64,000 bases of DNA, taken from assembly GCF_013318015.2 (NCBI RefSeq), contig NZ_CP115843.1, forward strand, positions 62,001 through 126,000, written 5' to 3'. Shown here in pieces: positions 1 through 10,751 of this stretch. The notes below the pieces were generated by a model. That model saw only the letters and a list, made by a program, of their open reading frames with translations, had not been told where the DNA came from and did not search any database. The translations under genes and the position numbers were made by a program. Numbering within the stretch: position 1 is the first letter of the stretch; each line of letters begins with the position of its first letter. The stretch is from Agrobacterium tumefaciens (GTDB lineage Bacteria > Pseudomonadota > Alphaproteobacteria > Rhizobiales > Rhizobiaceae).

Positions 1-1
1 A

Positions 2-1468
2 ATTGCCCAGGTCGCCGCACAGGCGGGGCATACCGTTATCCTGTTCGATGCGAAGGAAGGTGCGGCGGACAAGGGTCGGAGCGGTGTGTTGGCAGGGCTC
101 GACAAGCTCGTAGAGAAAGGGAAGTTCGAACAATCGCTGCGCAACGAGGTTGCCGAAAGGATCATCGTAGCGGCATCGCTTGGCGATTTGCGCGAAGCGC
201 GCCTTGTCGTGGAAGCAATCGTCGAAAAGCTGGATGTGAAGCGGTCGGTGTTTGCTTCTCTGGAAGAGGTGGTTGCGGACGATTCCATCCTCGCAACGAA
301 TACATCGTCGCTGTCCGTTACCGCCATCGCAGCCGGACTAAACCATCCGGAGCGCGTTGCAGGGCTGCATTTTTTCAATCCGGCTCCGGTCATGAAGCTG
401 GTGGAGATCGTCTCCGGTCTGGCGTCGAGCAAGCAGGTCCTCGATACGCTTTTTGAGACTGCGCGTGCCTGGAAGAAGGAACCGGTGCGGGCCACATCCA
501 CGCCCGGCTTCATCGTCAACCGCGTCGCTCGCCCCTACTACGCTGAGGGATTGAGGCTTCTCGAAGAGAGGGCGTCCGATGTTGCCAGCATCGATACCAT
601 TCTGCGCGAGGCCGGAGGGTTTCGGATGGGTCCGTTCGAGTTGATGGATCTCATCGGCCATGATGTTAACTTCGCCGTCACCAGGTCCGTGTTCGACGCC
701 TATTTCGGTGACCCTCGGTTCCGGCCGTCTTTGGCGCAACAAGAACTGGTCGCCGCAAACTGGCTCGGCCGCAAGACAGGTCGCGGCTTTTACGACTACA
801 ATCCGGATGCGCCAAAGCCGCAGGTGCTTTCAATTAAGGGCGGCGTGGCGGTCAAGAGCCTCATCGTTGAAGGCGAAGTCGGCCATCTTGAACCTTTGAT
901 CCGGACTGCAGTAGCAAACGGGATACAGATCGATCGTCGAGGGGGAGAGGGCTATATCCGGATTGAGGGTTCTACAATCGCTTTCAGTGACGGACGGACG
1001 GCAACCGAACGGGTGGCCCAGGGTGGCCCCTCAGACCTCGTCCTTTACGATCTGACGCTCGATTTCGAAAAAGCGTCTCGAATTGCCATCGCAAAAGCGG
1101 ATCAGGCGCATCCCGATTGCCTGCATTCCACCGCTGGCTTGTTCGGCTCCCTGGGCAAGACGGTTACAGTCGTCGATGATACGCCCGGCCTTGTCGTGCT
1201 GCGCACGGTTGCTATGCTCGCCAATGAGGCATCCGAAGCGGTGCTTAACGGCGTGGCGACCCCGTTCGACGTCGACCGCGCCATGACGCTTGGTGTCAAT
1301 TATCCGCGTGGACCGCTCGCATGGGCCGATTCTATCGGTGCACAGCATGTACTTGCGACACTCGAAGCAATTCATGCGTCGTACGGCGACGACCGCTACC
1401 GACCGTCGCGGTATCTACGTCGCGTCGTCGGTGCCGGCAGGCGTCTTCTGCCCGGTCCTGATCTTTAG
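2..1468 (+). CDS. paaH: 3-hydroxyacyl-CoA dehydrogenase, PaaH-like (5' end outside window)
   Basis: Oxidises 3-hydroxyacyl-CoA, for the PaaH family 3-hydroxyadipyl-CoA, to the 3-oxoacyl-CoA with NAD in the cytoplasm. The frame is open from base 2, so only the extreme N-terminus with the first glycines of the Rossmann motif is missing; 488 codons remain, close to the usual 475-510. The N-terminal NAD domain ends in [15 protein letters not shown], a first 3HCDH domain includes [17 protein letters not shown], and a second C-terminal 3HCDH domain includes [11 protein letters not shown]. This two-domain architecture separates PaaH-type from short enzymes. It precedes etfB, etfA and a thiolase on the same strand, which suits beta-oxidation of dicarboxylyl-CoA esters. 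Family assignment is firm; the exact substrate is inferred. Confidence 0.85.
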   Translation: MAQVAAQAGHTVILFDAKEGAADKGRSGVLAGLDKLVEKGKFEQSLRNEVAERIIVAASLGDLREARLVVEAIVEKLDVKRSVFASLEEVVADDSILATNTSSLSVTAIAAGLNHPERVAGLHFFNPAPVMKLVEIVSGLASSKQVLDTLFETARAWKKEPVRATSTPGFIVNRVARPYYAEGLRLLEERASDVASIDTILREAGGFRMGPFELMDLIGHDVNFAVTRSVFDAYFGDPRFRPSLAQQELVAANWLGRKTGRGFYDYNPDAPKPQVLSIKGGVAVKSLIVEGEVGHLEPLIRTAVANGIQIDRRGGEGYIRIEGSTIAFSDGRTATERVAQGGPSDLVLYDLTLDFEKASRIAIAKADQAHPDCLHSTAGLFGSLGKTVTVVDDTPGLVVLRTVAMLANEASEAVLNGVATPFDVDRAMTLGVNYPRGPLAWADSIGAQHVLATLEAIHASYGDDRYRPSRYLRRVVGAGRRLLPGPDL

Positions 1469-1560
1469 CCGCCGACAATGGAGGCTTCGGGACCAAAGTC
1501 CGTCCGCGGTTGCTGTTACAAAAGATGCTCCTACGAGCGAGAGGAAGAAGGAATACTCGA

Positions 1561-2307
1561 TTGAAAATCCTCGTGCCGGTTAAGCGAGTTGTCGACTACA
1601 ATGTGAAGATCCGCGTCAAGGCGGATGGTTCCGGTGTCGAACTGGCCAACGTCAAGATGTCGATGAACCCCTTCGACGAAATCTCGGTTGAAGAGGCACT
1701 GCGTCTCAGGGAAGCCGGCAAGGCCGAAGAGGTAGTCGTCGTGTCCATCGGACCTGCGAAGGCCGAAGAGACCCTTCGCACGGCGCTGGCCATGGGGGCC
1801 GACCGCGCCATCCTGATCGAGACCGACGAAACCGTCGAGCCACTGGCTGTTGCCAAACTCTTGAAGGGTGTTGCCGAAGCAGAGGCTCCCGGCCTCGTCA
1901 TTCTTGGCAAACAGGCGATCGATGACGATTCGAACCAGACCGGCCAGATGCTCGCAGCTCTTCTCGGCTGGGGTCAGGGCACATTTGCCTCGAAGGTCGA
2001 ACCTTCTGACGGCAAGGTTGCCGTGACTCGCGAAGTGGACGGCGGCCTGCAGACGGTCGAACTGAAGCTTCCGGCCATCGTCACCACCGACCTTCGCCTC
2101 AACGAGCCGCGCTACGCTTCGCTGCCCAACATCATGAAGGCAAAGAAGAAGCCGCTCGACAAGAAGACGCCTGCCGATTTTGGCGTCGACATCGCCCCGC
2201 GCCTCAAGGTGCTGAAGACCGAAGAACCGGCTGGCCGCAAGGCTGGCATCAAGGTTGGTTCGGTTGCCGAGCTTGTTGAGAAGCTCAAGGCTGACGGCGT
2301 CATCTAA
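1561..2307 (+). CDS. etfB: electron transfer flavoprotein subunit beta
   Basis: Beta subunit of the heterodimeric ETF that takes electrons from acyl-CoA dehydrogenases and passes them to ETF-ubiquinone oxidoreductase. I chose the TTG at 1561 as start: it gives the family N-terminus [19 protein letters not shown] directly after a purine-rich ribosome site (AGGAAGAAGGA), while the upstream ATG region encodes an unrelated leader. The 248-residue length is normal. The signature [10 protein letters not shown], the AMP-binding segment around [14 protein letters not shown] and the C-terminal loop are present. It lies 24 bases before etfA. A decayed paralogue of its first third sits at 25009-25182. 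Confidence 0.95.
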   Translation: MKILVPVKRVVDYNVKIRVKADGSGVELANVKMSMNPFDEISVEEALRLREAGKAEEVVVVSIGPAKAEETLRTALAMGADRAILIETDETVEPLAVAKLLKGVAEAEAPGLVILGKQAIDDDSNQTGQMLAALLGWGQGTFASKVEPSDGKVAVTREVDGGLQTVELKLPAIVTTDLRLNEPRYASLPNIMKAKKKPLDKKTPADFGVDIAPRLKVLKTEEPAGRKAGIKVGSVAELVEKLKADGVI

Positions 2308-2331
2308 GGTTTAGGATAGGGAAATTACATC

Positions 2332-3261
2332 ATGGCCATTCTTCTTCTGGCAGAACACGACAACGCAACCCTTTCCGACCAGACGGCAAAGACGCTGACG
2401 GCAGCAACCAGGATCGGTGGCGACATCACCATTCTGGTCGCCGGTTCCGGGGCGAAGGCCGCAGCCGATGAGGCCGCCAAACTTTCCGGCGTTTCCAAGG
2501 TGCTTCTGGCTGACGACGCTTCGCTCGCCAACCAGCTTGCCGAGCCGCTTGCGGCCCTGATCGTTTCGCTGGCTTTGGGATACGACGTCATCATCGCACC
2601 CGCGACAGCATCGGCCAAGAACGTCATGCCGCGGGTTGCAGCGCTGCTCGACGTGGCGCAGCTTTCGGAAATCACCGAAGTAGTTTCCGCTGACACCTTC
2701 AAGCGGCCGATCTATGCCGGTAACGCCATCCAGACCGTACAGGCGACTGATGCCAAGAAGGTCATTACCGTGCGCACGGCGTCCTTTGGCGCAACTGCTG
2801 CCGGTGGTTCCGCTTCGGTCGAAACCACCGCCGCTGCGGCCAATCCGGGCGTGTCGTCCTTCGTATCGGACGCGCTTGCCTCGTCCGACCGTCCGGAACT
2901 CACATCCGCCAAGATCATCATTTCCGGCGGTCGCGCACTCGGTTCTTCCGAAAAGTTCAAGGAAGTCATTCTGCCGGTGGCCGACAAGCTCGGTGCCGCC
3001 GTTGGTGCCTCGCGCGCTGCCGTCGATGCCGGTTACGCCCCCAACGACTGGCAGGTTGGCCAGACCGGCAAGGTGGTTGCACCGCAGCTTTACATCGCAT
3101 GCGGCATCTCCGGTGCTATCCAGCATCTGGCCGGCATGAAGGATTCGAAAGTCATCGTCGCCATCAACAAGGACGAGGAGGCACCGATCTTCCAGGTTGC
3201 TGATTACGGCCTCGTCGGCGATCTCTTTGACATCCTGCCTGCTTTTGAAAAGGCACTTTGA
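2332..3261 (+). CDS. etfA: electron transfer flavoprotein subunit alpha
   Basis: Alpha subunit of ETF, which carries the FAD that shuttles electrons from flavin dehydrogenases to the quinone pool. It is 309 residues, the usual alphaproteobacterial length. The C-terminal FAD domain is intact: [11 protein letters not shown], the [19 protein letters not shown] stretch and the closing [20 protein letters not shown] motif. It follows etfB by 24 bases and precedes the thiolase by 22, so the genes are almost certainly cotranscribed. Its placement between beta-oxidation genes indicates dedicated electron disposal for this pathway rather than general housekeeping, although that is inference. Confidence 0.96.
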   Translation: MAILLLAEHDNATLSDQTAKTLTAATRIGGDITILVAGSGAKAAADEAAKLSGVSKVLLADDASLANQLAEPLAALIVSLALGYDVIIAPATASAKNVMPRVAALLDVAQLSEITEVVSADTFKRPIYAGNAIQTVQATDAKKVITVRTASFGATAAGGSASVETTAAAANPGVSSFVSDALASSDRPELTSAKIIISGGRALGSSEKFKEVILPVADKLGAAVGASRAAVDAGYAPNDWQVGQTGKVVAPQLYIACGISGAIQHLAGMKDSKVIVAINKDEEAPIFQVADYGLVGDLFDILPAFEKAL

Positions 3262-3283
3262 GCGCTTTGCGGAGGAGCATACC

Positions 3284-4489
<1,206 letters not shown>

Positions 4490-4490
4490 A

Positions 4491-6161
4491 ATGGATGTGG
4501 AAAGCATCCAGGATCTGCCTGAACGAGAGGCAATGGAGTTCGACGTTGTGATCGTGGGGGCTGGTCCTGCCGGGTTATCTGCGGCGATCCGGCTGAAGCA
4601 GGTCCATCCGGATCTCTCGGTGGTCGTTCTGGAAAAGGGCGCGGAAGTCGGCGCGCACATCCTGTCGGGCGCGGTTGTCGATCCGGCTGGCATCGACAGG
4701 CTTTTGCCCGGCTGGCGCGAGGAGGAGGGGCATCCGTTCAGGACCGAGGTGAGGGATGACCAGTTCCTGTTTTTAGGGCCTGCCGGTTCGATCCGCCTTC
4801 CGAATATGCTGATGCCGCCTTTGATGAACAATCACGGCAATTACATCGTGTCGCTTGGGCTGGTCTGTCGCTGGCTGGCGGAAAAGGCGGAGGCTCTCGG
4901 CGTGGAGATCTATCCCGGCTTTGCCGCCAGCGAAGTGCTTTACAATGATCAAGGCGCGGTGATCGGCGTGGCGACCGGCGATATGGGCATCGAGAAGAAC
5001 GGTGAACCCGGCCCGAATTTCACCCGCGGCATGGAATTGCTCGGCAAATATACGCTGATCGGGGAGGGCGTGCGTGGCTCGCTGGCCAAGCAGCTCATCG
5101 CCCGGTTCGACCTTCAGAAAGACCGCGATGTCCAGAAGTTCGGTATCGGCATCAAGGAACTGTGGCAGGTGAAGCCGGAGAAACACAAGCAGGGTCTGGT
5201 GCAGCATTCCTTCGGCTGGCCTCTGGGGTTCAGGACCGGTGGCGGTTCGTTCCTGTATCACCTTGAGGACAATCTGGTCGCCGTCGGTTTCGTGGTGCAT
5301 CTGAACTACAAAAACCCCTATCTCTATCCGTTCGAGGAGTTCCAGCGTTTCAAGACGCATCCGGCGATCCGCGATACGTTCGAGGGCGGCAAGCGCCTGT
5401 CCTATGGTGCGCGCGCCATTACCGAGGGCGGTTACCAGTCCGTGCCGAAACTGACGTTTCCCGGCGGCGCGTTGATCGGCTGTTCGGCCGGTCTGGTCAA
5501 TGTGCCCCGCATCAAGGGCAGCCATAACGCGGTGCTGTCGGGTATGCTGGCGGCGGAAAAGATTGCCGACGCGATCGTAGCCAGGCGTGCGCATGACGAG
5601 GTTATCGAGATCGAGAACGAGTGGCGCGACAGCGCGATCGGCAAGGACCTGAAACGGGTGCGCAACGTCAAGCCGTTGTGGTCGCGGTTCGGCACGCTCC
5701 TGGGCGTCGGCCTTGGCGGCCTGGACATGTGGACGAACACGCTGTTCGGCAAGTCGATCTTCGGCACGCTGAAGCACGGCAAGACGGATGGGCAGAGTCT
5801 GGAACCAGCCGCGAAGCACAAGCCGATCGCCTATCCCAAGCCTGACGGCGTGTTGACCTTCGATCGGTTGTCATCAGTGTTCATGTCGTCCACCAACCAT
5901 GAGGAAGACCAGCCGGTGCATCTTCAGGTGAGGGATATGGAATTGCAGAAGCGGTCCGAGCATGATGTTTATGGCGGTCCATCGACACGCTATTGCCCGG
6001 CAGGCGTCTATGAATGGGTGGAGAAAGACGGTGAGGAGGTCTATGTGATCAACGCGCAGAACTGCGTGCACTGCAAGACCTGTGACATCAAGGACCCCAA
6101 CCAGAACATCAACTGGGTGCCGTCACAAGGTGGCGAGGGGCCGGTTTACGCTAGTATGTAG
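4491..6161 (+). CDS. electron transfer flavoprotein-ubiquinone oxidoreductase
   Basis: Membrane-associated FAD and 4Fe-4S protein that oxidises reduced ETF and reduces ubiquinone. The ATG at 4491, one base after the thiolase stop, gives 556 residues, close to the usual length; a second in-frame ATG at 4533 is possible. The FAD motif is VVIVGAGPAGLSAAI near residue 18. The C-terminal ferredoxin-like domain has its four cluster cysteines in YCPAGVYEW and [19 protein letters not shown]. With etfBA just upstream this completes the electron path from acyl-CoA dehydrogenation to the respiratory chain. A fragment of a paralogous C-terminus is fused to an etfB remnant at 25009-25306. Confidence 0.95.
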   Translation: MDVESIQDLPEREAMEFDVVIVGAGPAGLSAAIRLKQVHPDLSVVVLEKGAEVGAHILSGAVVDPAGIDRLLPGWREEEGHPFRTEVRDDQFLFLGPAGSIRLPNMLMPPLMNNHGNYIVSLGLVCRWLAEKAEALGVEIYPGFAASEVLYNDQGAVIGVATGDMGIEKNGEPGPNFTRGMELLGKYTLIGEGVRGSLAKQLIARFDLQKDRDVQKFGIGIKELWQVKPEKHKQGLVQHSFGWPLGFRTGGGSFLYHLEDNLVAVGFVVHLNYKNPYLYPFEEFQRFKTHPAIRDTFEGGKRLSYGARAITEGGYQSVPKLTFPGGALIGCSAGLVNVPRIKGSHNAVLSGMLAAEKIADAIVARRAHDEVIEIENEWRDSAIGKDLKRVRNVKPLWSRFGTLLGVGLGGLDMWTNTLFGKSIFGTLKHGKTDGQSLEPAAKHKPIAYPKPDGVLTFDRLSSVFMSSTNHEEDQPVHLQVRDMELQKRSEHDVYGGPSTRYCPAGVYEWVEKDGEEVYVINAQNCVHCKTCDIKDPNQNINWVPSQGGEGPVYASM

Positions 6162-6358
6162 GACGTGTCCCCCAAAAATGGGCTGCAGACTGGGTTTTCT
6201 TTCCCTGAAAGATCCGCCCCGCGATGATGATGGGAACCATGACTTCAAAATACTCTCGTCGGCTGTCATCAAGTCGAAATCGCCATGTGGGGCCGCCGAC
6301 GCTGGACAGGAAACCTATAACGTTCGGCTACCGCTTCATGGGTGAAAGCGAAGGGGTC

Positions 6359-6820
6359 TCAAACCGGCAATTCCGACGTCAGCTTGATCTTCTGCATGGG
6401 GATTTCGGTCTTGACGCTCCGGACCCCCTTGATCCGGGTCAGATGGTTGACCTGGAACCTGCGGTAGTCGTCTAGGTCGGCCGCCACCACGCGGAGAAGA
6501 AAATCGCAGTCCCCCGCCATCAGATGGCATTCGACGACGTTTGACAGGCGCCGCACCTGATCCGTGAAATGATCGACAGTCTCGACGTCCTGCCCAGTCA
6601 ACCAGATCCTGGCAAAGACCGTCAGTCCTAGCCCCACCTTGGATGCATCGACCAGAGCGACGTAGCGTTCGATGATGCCGGCCTCTTCCAGCATCTTGAC
6701 CCGCCGTGAACAGGGCGACGGCGACAAGCCGACCTTTTCCGCGAGTTGGACGTTCTGGATAGCGCCGTCCTTCTGAAGCACACGCAGGATGCGTCGGTCG
6801 ATATCGTCAAATTTGTTCAT
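6359..6820 (-). CDS. Lrp/AsnC family transcriptional regulator
   Basis: Leucine-responsive-type regulator of 153 residues. The N-terminus has the usual start MNKFDDIDRRILRVLQKDG followed by a winged helix (about residues 5-60, with LAEKVGLSPSPCSRRVKMLE). The C-terminal RAM domain, which binds amino acids and drives oligomerisation, runs from about residue 70 (VDHFTDQVRRLSNVVECH, then GDCDFLLRVVAADL). It diverges from a branched-chain aminotransferase gene and probably controls that gene and itself. A candidate operator palindrome lies at 6853-6869 between the two genes. The amino acid sensed cannot be told from sequence. Confidence 0.92.
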   Translation of the reverse strand: MNKFDDIDRRILRVLQKDGAIQNVQLAEKVGLSPSPCSRRVKMLEEAGIIERYVALVDASKVGLGLTVFARIWLTGQDVETVDHFTDQVRRLSNVVECHLMAGDCDFLLRVVAADLDDYRRFQVNHLTRIKGVRSVKTEIPMQKIKLTSELPV

Positions 6821-6852
6821 CGTGATGTGTTCCCTGAACTTTTAGCAGTGAG

Positions 6853-6869
6853 TGTCGCGATCTGCGACA
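6853..6869. promoter_or_regulatory. candidate operator palindrome between lrp-type and aminotransferase genes
   Basis: The sequence TGTCGC, five bases, GCGACA forms perfect 6-bp arms. It lies 33 bases from the regulator start and upstream of the aminotransferase start, where an autoregulated divergent Lrp-family protein would be expected to bind. Only one copy is seen, and it does not match the E. coli Lrp consensus, so this is a positional guess. Confidence 0.35.
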
Positions 6870-6992
6870 AATCAGCTCCAGACTGCCAATAAATCAGAAA
6901 TCCTGGTCATATACGCAAGCAAAATCCACGTAGCTCGGGATAGGTCTTGGTTCAGCGGTGACGATGTCATGTTGCCAAAGGAAATAACGACG

Positions 6993-8087
6993 ATGAACAA
7001 GACGAAGCCGACTTTTGATGTGAAGAAAAACCCTAATCCCGTGACCGGTGAACAACGGGAATTGCTGCTTGCCAATCCGGGTTGGGGACGTGTGTTCACC
7101 GACCACATGGTCACCCTGCGCTACAGCGAGGATCGTGGGTGGCAGGACTGGAGAATCGAACCGCGCAAGGCGCTCGATCTCGATCCAGCCACGACCGTCC
7201 TTCACTACGCGCTGGAGATTTTCGAGGGGATGAAAGCTTATCGGCTGCCCGACGGCGGCGCCACGCTGTTTCGTCCACACGCCAACGCCCGCCGCTTTCG
7301 CAATTCCGCCGAACGGCTTGCCATGGCGGATCTGCCCGAGGACCTTTTTGTCGAGTCGGTGCGGGCGCTGGTGTGTATTGACCGCGAGTGGATCCCGTCG
7401 GCCCAAGGGGCCGCGCTCTATTTGCGCCCGTTCATGATCGGCACCGAGGTGGGGCTCGGCACCAAGCCGTCCTCCGATTACATATTCTGTGTCATTGCCT
7501 CTCCGGTCGCTTCGTATTTCAAGGGTGACGGACCTGCAGTCACGCTCTGGGTCTCGGAAAATTTCACACGCGCAGCACCCGGTGGGACCGGCGCCGCAAA
7601 ATGCGGCGGCAATTATGCGGCAAGCCTCGCCGCCCAGGCCGAGGGATTACGCGAGGGATGCGAGCAGGTCGTTTTCCTTGATGCTGTCGAGCGCAGATGG
7701 GTTGAGGAACTCGGCGGCATGAACGTCTTCTTCGTCTTCGAGGATGGCTCGCTTCAGACACCGCCGCTTGGCGGCACGATCCTGCCGGGGATTACCCGCG
7801 AATCGCTTATCACGTTGGGCCGGGACATGGGCCTGACGGTGCGGGAAGAACGCTATTCGATCGACCAGTGGCAGGAGGATGCCCGAAGCGGCCGACTGAC
7901 GGAGGCTTTCGCCTGCGGCACGGCCGCCGTGGTGACGCCGATCGGCAAGGTCAAGGGCCGCACGCACGGGTTTACGGTCGGTGACGGCAAGGCTGGTCCC
8001 GTCACGCAGCGGCTCAAGGCAGCCTTGACGGACATTCAGTTCGGACGCGCCGATGACAAGCACGGCTGGCTCGACCGGCTGTTTTGA
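6993..8087 (+). CDS. ilvE: branched-chain amino acid aminotransferase
   Basis: PLP-dependent class IV aminotransferase that interconverts leucine, isoleucine or valine with their 2-oxo acids. The start at 6993 (after AAGGAAATAACG) gives 364 residues, as expected for the BCAT-II subfamily; the frame is open to 6852 but that leader is not family-like. Diagnostic stretches are YALEIFEGMKAYR, the PLP lysine K203 in GGTGAAKCGGNYAASL, EELGGMNVFFV and LTEAFACGTAAVV. It diverges from the Lrp-type regulator and overlaps the next gene region, so it may feed a degradative rather than biosynthetic route. Confidence 0.92.
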   Translation: MNKTKPTFDVKKNPNPVTGEQRELLLANPGWGRVFTDHMVTLRYSEDRGWQDWRIEPRKALDLDPATTVLHYALEIFEGMKAYRLPDGGATLFRPHANARRFRNSAERLAMADLPEDLFVESVRALVCIDREWIPSAQGAALYLRPFMIGTEVGLGTKPSSDYIFCVIASPVASYFKGDGPAVTLWVSENFTRAAPGGTGAAKCGGNYAASLAAQAEGLREGCEQVVFLDAVERRWVEELGGMNVFFVFEDGSLQTPPLGGTILPGITRESLITLGRDMGLTVREERYSIDQWQEDARSGRLTEAFACGTAAVVTPIGKVKGRTHGFTVGDGKAGPVTQRLKAALTDIQFGRADDKHGWLDRLF

Positions 8088-8110
8088 TGCAAGGCCGCAA
8101 CGGAGATTCT

Positions 8111-9061
8111 ATGATGACAGGTACCACGGAAGAAATCGGCTTTATCGGCCTTGGCGTGATGGGCAGGCCGATGGCCCTCAATCTGGTGAAAGCAGGAACA
8201 CGGCTGATCGTCTGGAACCGCTCACCTGAGCCCCGCGAAGCCTTGCGAGAAGCCGGCGCAACCGCTGTGGCCAGTGTCGATGACGTGTTCGCGCGCACCC
8301 GTGTCGTGATCTGCATGCTGGTAAACGAGACGGCGCTTGACGCGGTCCTCAAGCGTGGCACCCTGGGATTCGGCGATCTGGTAAATGGCCATGTCGTCGT
8401 GTCGATGGGCTCGAATTCGCCAGAATACTCGCGAGCTCTTGCCGCCGACATTACCACAGCCGGCGGTCACTACGTCGAGGCACCCGTTTCGGGCTCTCGC
8501 AAGCCCGCCGAGACCGGACAACTCGTCTCGCTTCTCGGCGGAGATCCGGACATCGTGGGGGAAGTTCGCCCGCTGCTTTCGCCGATGTGCCGGGAAACGG
8601 TCCTCTGCGGTTCGGTCGGCAATGCACTTTTGATGAAGCTGACCGTGAACCTCTATCTGAACGCTATGCTTGCGGCCATGGCCGAGGCCGTTCATTTCGC
8701 CGACCGTCACGGTCTGGATCTTCCCACTTTCAAAGCGGCGATCGATTCCGGTCCGATGAATTGCGACTTCACCCGTATGAAGCTGCCGAAGTTCATCGCG
8801 CGGGACTTCTCCGTCCAGGCCGCGACGGAAGACGCCTTCAATAGCACGCGACTGATCGCCGATGCAGCGCGCGCTGCCGGGATAGCCACTCCGCTTCTCA
8901 ATCTGGCAAGCGATCTTTACGGCGAGAGCGTGGGCCTGGGAAACGCCAGGGAGGACATGATCTCTGTGCTTCAGTCCATCGAGGCACGCACCGAGGCGCT
9001 CTCCGGGTCGAATGCACGTCCCGCATCGCGTGGTCACGACATACGGGATCGTCAACTGTGA
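8111..9061 (+). CDS. NAD(P)-dependent oxidoreductase, 3-hydroxyisobutyrate dehydrogenase family
   Basis: Beta-hydroxyacid dehydrogenase of the HIBADH/tartronate semialdehyde reductase family. The start is taken as ATG 8111 (or 8114), after CGGAGATT, giving about 316 residues; the frame is open back to 8084. The Rossmann motif is IGFIGLGVMGRPMALNL, the substrate loop is EAPVSGSRKPAETGQL, and the catalytic lysine is in LLMKLTVNLY. It follows the aminotransferase and its stop overlaps the start of the AEC carrier gene. A role in valine or branched-chain hydroxyacid metabolism is plausible from the context, but the substrate is unknown. Confidence 0.85.
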   Translation: MMTGTTEEIGFIGLGVMGRPMALNLVKAGTRLIVWNRSPEPREALREAGATAVASVDDVFARTRVVICMLVNETALDAVLKRGTLGFGDLVNGHVVVSMGSNSPEYSRALAADITTAGGHYVEAPVSGSRKPAETGQLVSLLGGDPDIVGEVRPLLSPMCRETVLCGSVGNALLMKLTVNLYLNAMLAAMAEAVHFADRHGLDLPTFKAAIDSGPMNCDFTRMKLPKFIARDFSVQAATEDAFNSTRLIADAARAAGIATPLLNLASDLYGESVGLGNAREDMISVLQSIEARTEALSGSNARPASRGHDIRDRQL

Positions 9062-9993
9062 TTTCCGCATTCCTGCTCGTCATTCCCGTCTTCGCCCTGA
9101 TCTTTGCCGGCTGGCTGGCAGGGCGGACCGGCGTGCTCGGTTCGGCGGCGGCTGGCGAGATCAACCGGTTCGTCGTCTGGCTGGCGCTCCCTGCGATGCT
9201 GTTCGACATCATCGCGAGTGCCCATTGGTCCGAGCTCTGGCAACCGGGGTTCATCGCCGTCTTCACGCTGAGCGGCCTGCTCGCCATGACCGTGGCGATG
9301 GCCGTTCGCTTTAGAGGACGTCGCAATCTGGCCGACGCGGCAATCGAAGGCCTCAATGCCGGCTATTCCAACATCGGCTTCGTCGGATTCCCGATCGTAC
9401 TTGCCGCGCTGGGGCAGGAGGCCCTCGTTCCGGCCACGATCGGCTCGATCATCACCATGTGCGTGATCTTCGCCGCCACGATCGTCATCGTGGAGGTGGC
9501 CCTTCAGAGCCGGCCCTCGAGGCTCGCGCTGCCGGCTAAGGTGGGCCGCACTCTGATCCGCAATCCGATCCTCGTCGCTTCCTTGTCCGCGACGGCCTTT
9601 CCCATCCTGGGTATCGAATTGCCGGCACCGGCGGAAACGTTTCTGAAACTGCTCGGTGGCGCGGCCGCTCCTTGCGCGCTCGTGGCGCTCGGGTTGTTTC
9701 TCGCATCGAAGCGACAGACAACAAGGGAAGGCTATGGCGCCGCGATTTTCCTGGCCGGCTGCAAGCTGATCCTGCATCCGCTCCTTGCCTGGCTGCTTGC
9801 CCGCTTCGTGTTTCACCTTCCGTCGTTTACGACCGAGGCGGCGGTGCTGCTGGCCGCGCTTCCCGCCGGCACAGGATCGTTCATGTTGGCGGAATTCTAT
9901 CGGCGGGATGCGCAGGTTTCGTCCAGGACCATTATCCTCTCGACGCTCGCCTCGATCGGAACGCTATCATTGTGCCTAACCTCACTCCGGTGA
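9058..9993 (+). CDS. AEC (auxin efflux carrier) family transporter
   Basis: Inner-membrane carrier of 311 residues with about ten hydrophobic segments, typical of the AEC family that includes malonate and other organic-acid permeases. It begins ISAFLLVIPVFALIFAGWLAGR, with conserved GYSNIGFVGFPIV and a C-terminal LLAALPAGTGSFMLA segment. The GTG start at 9058 overlaps the previous stop in a GTGA arrangement, so it is translationally coupled to the dehydrogenase. The carrier may move the hydroxy- or oxo-acid handled by its two upstream enzymes; the substrate and direction cannot be determined. Confidence 0.88.
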   Translation: MISAFLLVIPVFALIFAGWLAGRTGVLGSAAAGEINRFVVWLALPAMLFDIIASAHWSELWQPGFIAVFTLSGLLAMTVAMAVRFRGRRNLADAAIEGLNAGYSNIGFVGFPIVLAALGQEALVPATIGSIITMCVIFAATIVIVEVALQSRPSRLALPAKVGRTLIRNPILVASLSATAFPILGIELPAPAETFLKLLGGAAAPCALVALGLFLASKRQTTREGYGAAIFLAGCKLILHPLLAWLLARFVFHLPSFTTEAAVLLAALPAGTGSFMLAEFYRRDAQVSSRTIILSTLASIGTLSLCLTSLR

Positions 9994-10018
9994 CAACTCT
10001 GTCGTGAAAGACCGAAAC

Positions 10019-10040
10019 CGGTCGATAGCAATCTCGACCG
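10019..10040. terminator. stem-loop between convergent carrier and MarR genes
   Basis: CGGTCGA and TCGACCG form a perfect 7-bp stem around an 8-base loop, followed on the plus strand by a T-rich stretch. It sits between the converging ends of the AEC carrier (plus) and the MarR gene (minus), where a bidirectional terminator is expected. Confidence 0.5.
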
Positions 10041-10041
10041 T

Positions 10042-10716
10042 TTAGGATCGATTTCTTTTCGGAAGACCCGACTTGGGCAGTTCCACGCCGGCGAGATCCT
10101 TCTGCAGCGCGTTGAGATAGTGAACGAGCGCGACACGGTCGTCGAACGAGAAGTGAGCGGTGGCCTGATCGTAGAACTGGAAAATTCGCTGCAGCGTTTC
10201 CTTCCAATAGGTGCGGCCGGACGGCGTCAGCTGGACGAGACGGGCACGCTTGTCACCATCGCCGGTCACCCGCTGTACCAGGCCGTCCCGCTCGAGACGC
10301 TTGATCACGCCATCGAGGTTCTGCCGGGTGACGACCAGGTAGTCGCCGAGTTGACCGAAAGGGATGCCCGACGCAAACTTGTCCTGCGAGAGCGCGCCGA
10401 GCGCCGCCCACTGGACGGTGGTGATGCCGAGCTGCTGCATCGCCTGCCGCTGCAGTTCGTTGCCGAGCTGGAACAGCCGGAAAAAGATCCGGTTGTTGAG
10501 CTGGTCGTTTCCGGGATTGCGAGCCGAAGTGGAATTGACAACCTCTCCCGAGACGGTGTCTTCCGCGCCATTTGAGGAACGACGACGCCGGGCCGACGAG
10601 CTTGTACGAGACGTTTCTACCATCTGATTGTCCAATACCTCGTCGAAATCGAACCCACGCCTGGGGTCGGTTCTTTCCATGTCCTGGTCTGCCATCGTCT
10701 TCACTCTTACCATCAA
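10042..10716 (-). CDS. MarR family transcriptional regulator
   Basis: Winged-helix regulator of 224 residues. The MarR domain spans about residues 75-210 (NNRIFFRLFQLGNELQRQ, then TVQWAALGALSQ, FGQLGDYLVVTRQNLDGVI and the wing GDKRARLVQLTPSG). The first 70 residues form a polar, arginine- and serine-rich tail unusual for MarR proteins. It is the last gene of the minus-strand operon that carries badH- and badI-like genes. In Rhodopseudomonas palustris a MarR protein, BadR, regulates related ring-degradation genes, so a CoA-thioester-responsive repressor of the divergent operons at 17 kb is a reasonable inference. Met22 (MADQDM) is an alternative start. Confidence 0.88.
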   Translation of the reverse strand: MMVRVKTMADQDMERTDPRRGFDFDEVLDNQMVETSRTSSSARRRRSSNGAEDTVSGEVVNSTSARNPGNDQLNNRIFFRLFQLGNELQRQAMQQLGITTVQWAALGALSQDKFASGIPFGQLGDYLVVTRQNLDGVIKRLERDGLVQRVTGDGDKRARLVQLTPSGRTYWKETLQRIFQFYDQATAHFSFDDRVALVHYLNALQKDLAGVELPKSGLPKRNRS

Positions 10717-10751
10717 ACTATATTCCGCAGCCTGAAACGAAACGAAAATAC

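Noticed and set aside
6162..6358. Small open frames between ETF-QO and the Lrp-type gene
   Set aside because: Short, no family features and no good ribosome site; about 200 bases with nothing I can identify.
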